A stretch of DNA of 64,000 nucleotides from Sphingomonas sp. Leaf242 (GTDB taxonomy: Bacteria; Pseudomonadota; Alphaproteobacteria; Sphingomonadales; Sphingomonadaceae): positions 62,505 to 126,504 of the forward strand of contig NZ_LMLW01000011.1 of NCBI RefSeq assembly GCF_001422045.1, in the 5' to 3' direction. Below the pieces are notes generated by a model that worked only from the letters and a program-made list of their open reading frames with translations, had not been told where the DNA came from and did no database searches. A program made the position numbers and the translations under genes. Below are positions 62,507 to 64,000 of the stretch, piece by piece. Numbering within the stretch: position 1 is the first letter of the stretch; each line of letters begins with the position of its first letter.

Positions 62507-63550
62507 TCACGCGTCCGACCATAGTCGGTCGAGCCGTCGGCCGAGTGAGGTCAGCAGCTCGTACTGCGACATACCCGACCGCGTCGCGGCCCGTGACAGA
62601 TCGCGGTCGACTGCGATCCAGTCGCCTTCGGCCAGCCCGTCAGCGTCGTCGACCCGCACCGCGAGCAGATCCATCGAAACGCGGCCGATTACAGGCAGCT
62701 CGACCGTCCCTGCCCACGCCGTGCCGCGGTCCGAGAACCCGCGGAAATATCCATCCGCATAGCCGAGATTGACGATCGCGACGTCAGTATCCGCGGCTGC
62801 CGTCCAGGTCGCGTTGTACCCGACCGTTTCGCCGACCGACACGCGACGCCGCTGCAACACCTGCGCCTCGACCATCGCGACGGGCTCGATGGCGGAGGCA
62901 AGGCTCGATCGCGGCACGCCGCCATACAACGCCAACCCCGGCCGGGTCAGATCGAACGCATAGTCCGTCCCCAGACCGATCCCCGCAGAATTGGCGAGGC
63001 TCAGCCGACGCGCCGACGTGCGACCGACAAGCGCGGCGAAGTAATTGCGCTGGACCTCGTTCATCGCCGACTCTTCGTCCGCACAGGCCAGGTGACTCAT
63101 CAGCGTTTCGAGTTCGAGGCCGTCGAGCAGACCCGCGGCGATGTCGTCGGTGGACACACCCAGGCGATTCATGCCGGTGTCGACCATGACGTCACACGGC
63201 CCGCCGCCAGCGGCTTTCCAGCGCCCGACCTGGCCCACGGTACTCAGGACCGGGCGGGCAAACCCCGCCAACGCCGCCGCCATGTCCTCGTCGCGGACGC
63301 CATGGAGCACCGATACCGTCAGCCCGAGCGGCGCGAGCTCGGCGGCTTCCTGCCAGTTGGAGACGAAGAAATCGCGACAGCCCGCGTTGGCGAGGCGGCG
63401 CGCAACCTCGATCGCCCCGAGGCCGTAGCCGTTCGCCTTGACCGCCGCACCGCAGGCGGCGCGCCCACTCATGCGGTCGAGCGTGCGCCAGTTCTGGACG
63501 AGGGCGTCGCCGTCGAGGCGCAGGCGGAGCGGGGCAGGAATGTCGATCAC
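62507..63550 (-). CDS. alr: Alanine racemase
   Basis: Alr makes D-alanine for the cell wall. The 347-residue product starts at a GTG (63550), giving VIDIPAPLRLRLDGDALVQN, then the PLP lysine in AAVKANGYGLGAIEVA, the conserved CADEESAMNEVQRNYFAAL region, the NSAGIGLG phosphate loop, and the catalytic Tyr in VGYNATWTAAADTDVAIVNL. The upstream extension is antisense noise. It begins 40 nt after the ABC gene on the same strand. Confidence 0.95.
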   Translation of the reverse strand: MIDIPAPLRLRLDGDALVQNWRTLDRMSGRAACGAAVKANGYGLGAIEVARRLANAGCRDFFVSNWQEAAELAPLGLTVSVLHGVRDEDMAAALAGFARPVLSTVGQVGRWKAAGGGPCDVMVDTGMNRLGVSTDDIAAGLLDGLELETLMSHLACADEESAMNEVQRNYFAALVGRTSARRLSLANSAGIGLGTDYAFDLTRPGLALYGGVPRSSLASAIEPVAMVEAQVLQRRRVSVGETVGYNATWTAAADTDVAIVNLGYADGYFRGFSDRGTAWAGTVELPVIGRVSMDLLAVRVDDADGLAEGDWIAVDRDLSRAATRSGMSQYELLTSLGRRLDRLWSDA

Positions 63551-63590
63551 CGGGTGCGGGATAGTGCGACGAACGGGGCGCGTCGACCGT

Positions 63591-64000
63591 CTATGCCGGT
63601 TCGATGCGGCCGACGGGCACGAACAGGCGACCGTCCTCGTCCTCCAACGTCGCGACGCGAACGCCGAAAACCTGCCCGAGCGTAACGGGCGTGAGGACAT
63701 CGGCGACCGGACCGAACGCCACGACCCGACCGTCCGCTATCAGCAGAGCGTCATCGGCGGTGCGCTGGGCCTGGACGAGGTCGTGGAGGACGATCGCCAC
63801 GCCCGCCCCGCCCGCCGCATAAGTACGCAGGCGCGCGAGCAGGTCGATCTGGTGCGACGGATCGAGGCTGGCGAGCGGTTCGTCGGCCAGCAGCCAGCGC
63901 GGCTCTCCCGCCAGCACGCGCGCGAGCAGGACGCGGGCGCGCTCGCCGCCGGACAGTTCGGCGATCGGACGATCCGCCAGATGCGTCGTTTCGGTGTCGT
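63591..64000 (-). CDS. ABC transporter ATP-binding protein, FecE/HmuV-like (5' end outside window)
   Basis: The minus strand encodes the C-terminal half of an ABC ATPase: the signature in IAELSGGERARVLLARVLAG, Walker B in RWLLADEPLASLDPSHQIDL, the switch His in VAIVLHDLVQAQRTADDALL, and a C-terminal VFGVRVATLEDEDGRLFVPV. The last segment is as in the vitamin B12/siderophore/hemin importers of the FecCD type. The N-terminal Walker A is beyond the window. It is upstream of alr. Confidence 0.9.
   Translation of the reverse strand, partial: DTETTHLADRPIAELSGGERARVLLARVLAGEPRWLLADEPLASLDPSHQIDLLARLRTYAAGGAGVAIVLHDLVQAQRTADDALLIADGRVVAFGPVADVLTPVTLGQVFGVRVATLEDEDGRLFVPVGRIEPA

Overview
The window is a GC-rich chromosomal segment with about 60 protein genes packed on both strands. 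Gene content points to an alphaproteobacterium of the Sphingomonas group. The ATP synthase is split into separate F0 (b' and b type) and F1 clusters. A heat-shock type CTTG/CTATAT promoter lies ahead of dnaK. There is a 1057-residue TonB-dependent receptor, a PhaR regulator, and vgr-related and WalW-like genes of the kind annotated in sphingomonads. I saw no tRNA, rRNA, CRISPR array, prophage, transposase or defence island. The region reads as core genome.

Layout. 1-7 kb, minus strand: glycosyltransferase (cut by the window edge), leuB, recO, a FemAB-like acyltransferase overlapping a WalW-like deacetylase, and uvrC. 7-10.4 kb: an SMR exporter, then the F0 operon (atpI-like, atpB, atpE, b', b). 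10.6-14.5 kb: ydbL-ynbE-ydbH, an inner-to-outer-membrane lipid transport set, divergent from radC. 15-18.5 kb: an acidic 70-residue protein, an EF-hand protein, purB, a 28-residue membrane microprotein and a TM2 protein. 19-26.7 kb: dnaK-dnaJ and hrcA-grpE, with a PCu(A)C copper chaperone, a HExxH protein and a threonine-synthase-like enzyme between them. 27-36.5 kb: rph-rdgB, an EAL protein, a CAP-domain lipoprotein, hemW, lpoA-like, rsmI, yraN, gshB, dedA and xerC. 36.5-45.5 kb: a GAF-PAS-GGDEF protein, priA, and the F1 operon atpHAGDC. 45.8-55.3 kb: a dienelactone hydrolase-like enzyme, an SDR, ada, a membrane serine protease, a lone cpaF, an aspartic-protease-like gene and a GT39-like membrane protein. 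55.2-64 kb: phaR, a PhaC-like hydrolase, a thiolase, the TonB receptor, a prolyl-hydroxylase-like oxygenase, alr and a hemin-type ABC ATPase (cut by the window edge).

The most distinctive non-coding content is a set of seven families of bipartite palindromic repeats, 50 to 230 bp long, at about 19 intergenic sites and in no gene. Several have become functional parts of neighbouring genes: their purine-rich ends provide or border the Shine-Dalgarno sites of yraN, the threonine-synthase-like gene, dnaJ and atpC, and two lie inside the F1 operon. Other signals worth attention are Shine-Dalgarno-masking hairpins ahead of the SMR exporter and the TonB receptor, an eight-base C tract in the spacer of a candidate F0 promoter, and an epsilon subunit that lacks its usual inhibitory C-terminal half. 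I did not find an obvious, wholly new multi-gene system.
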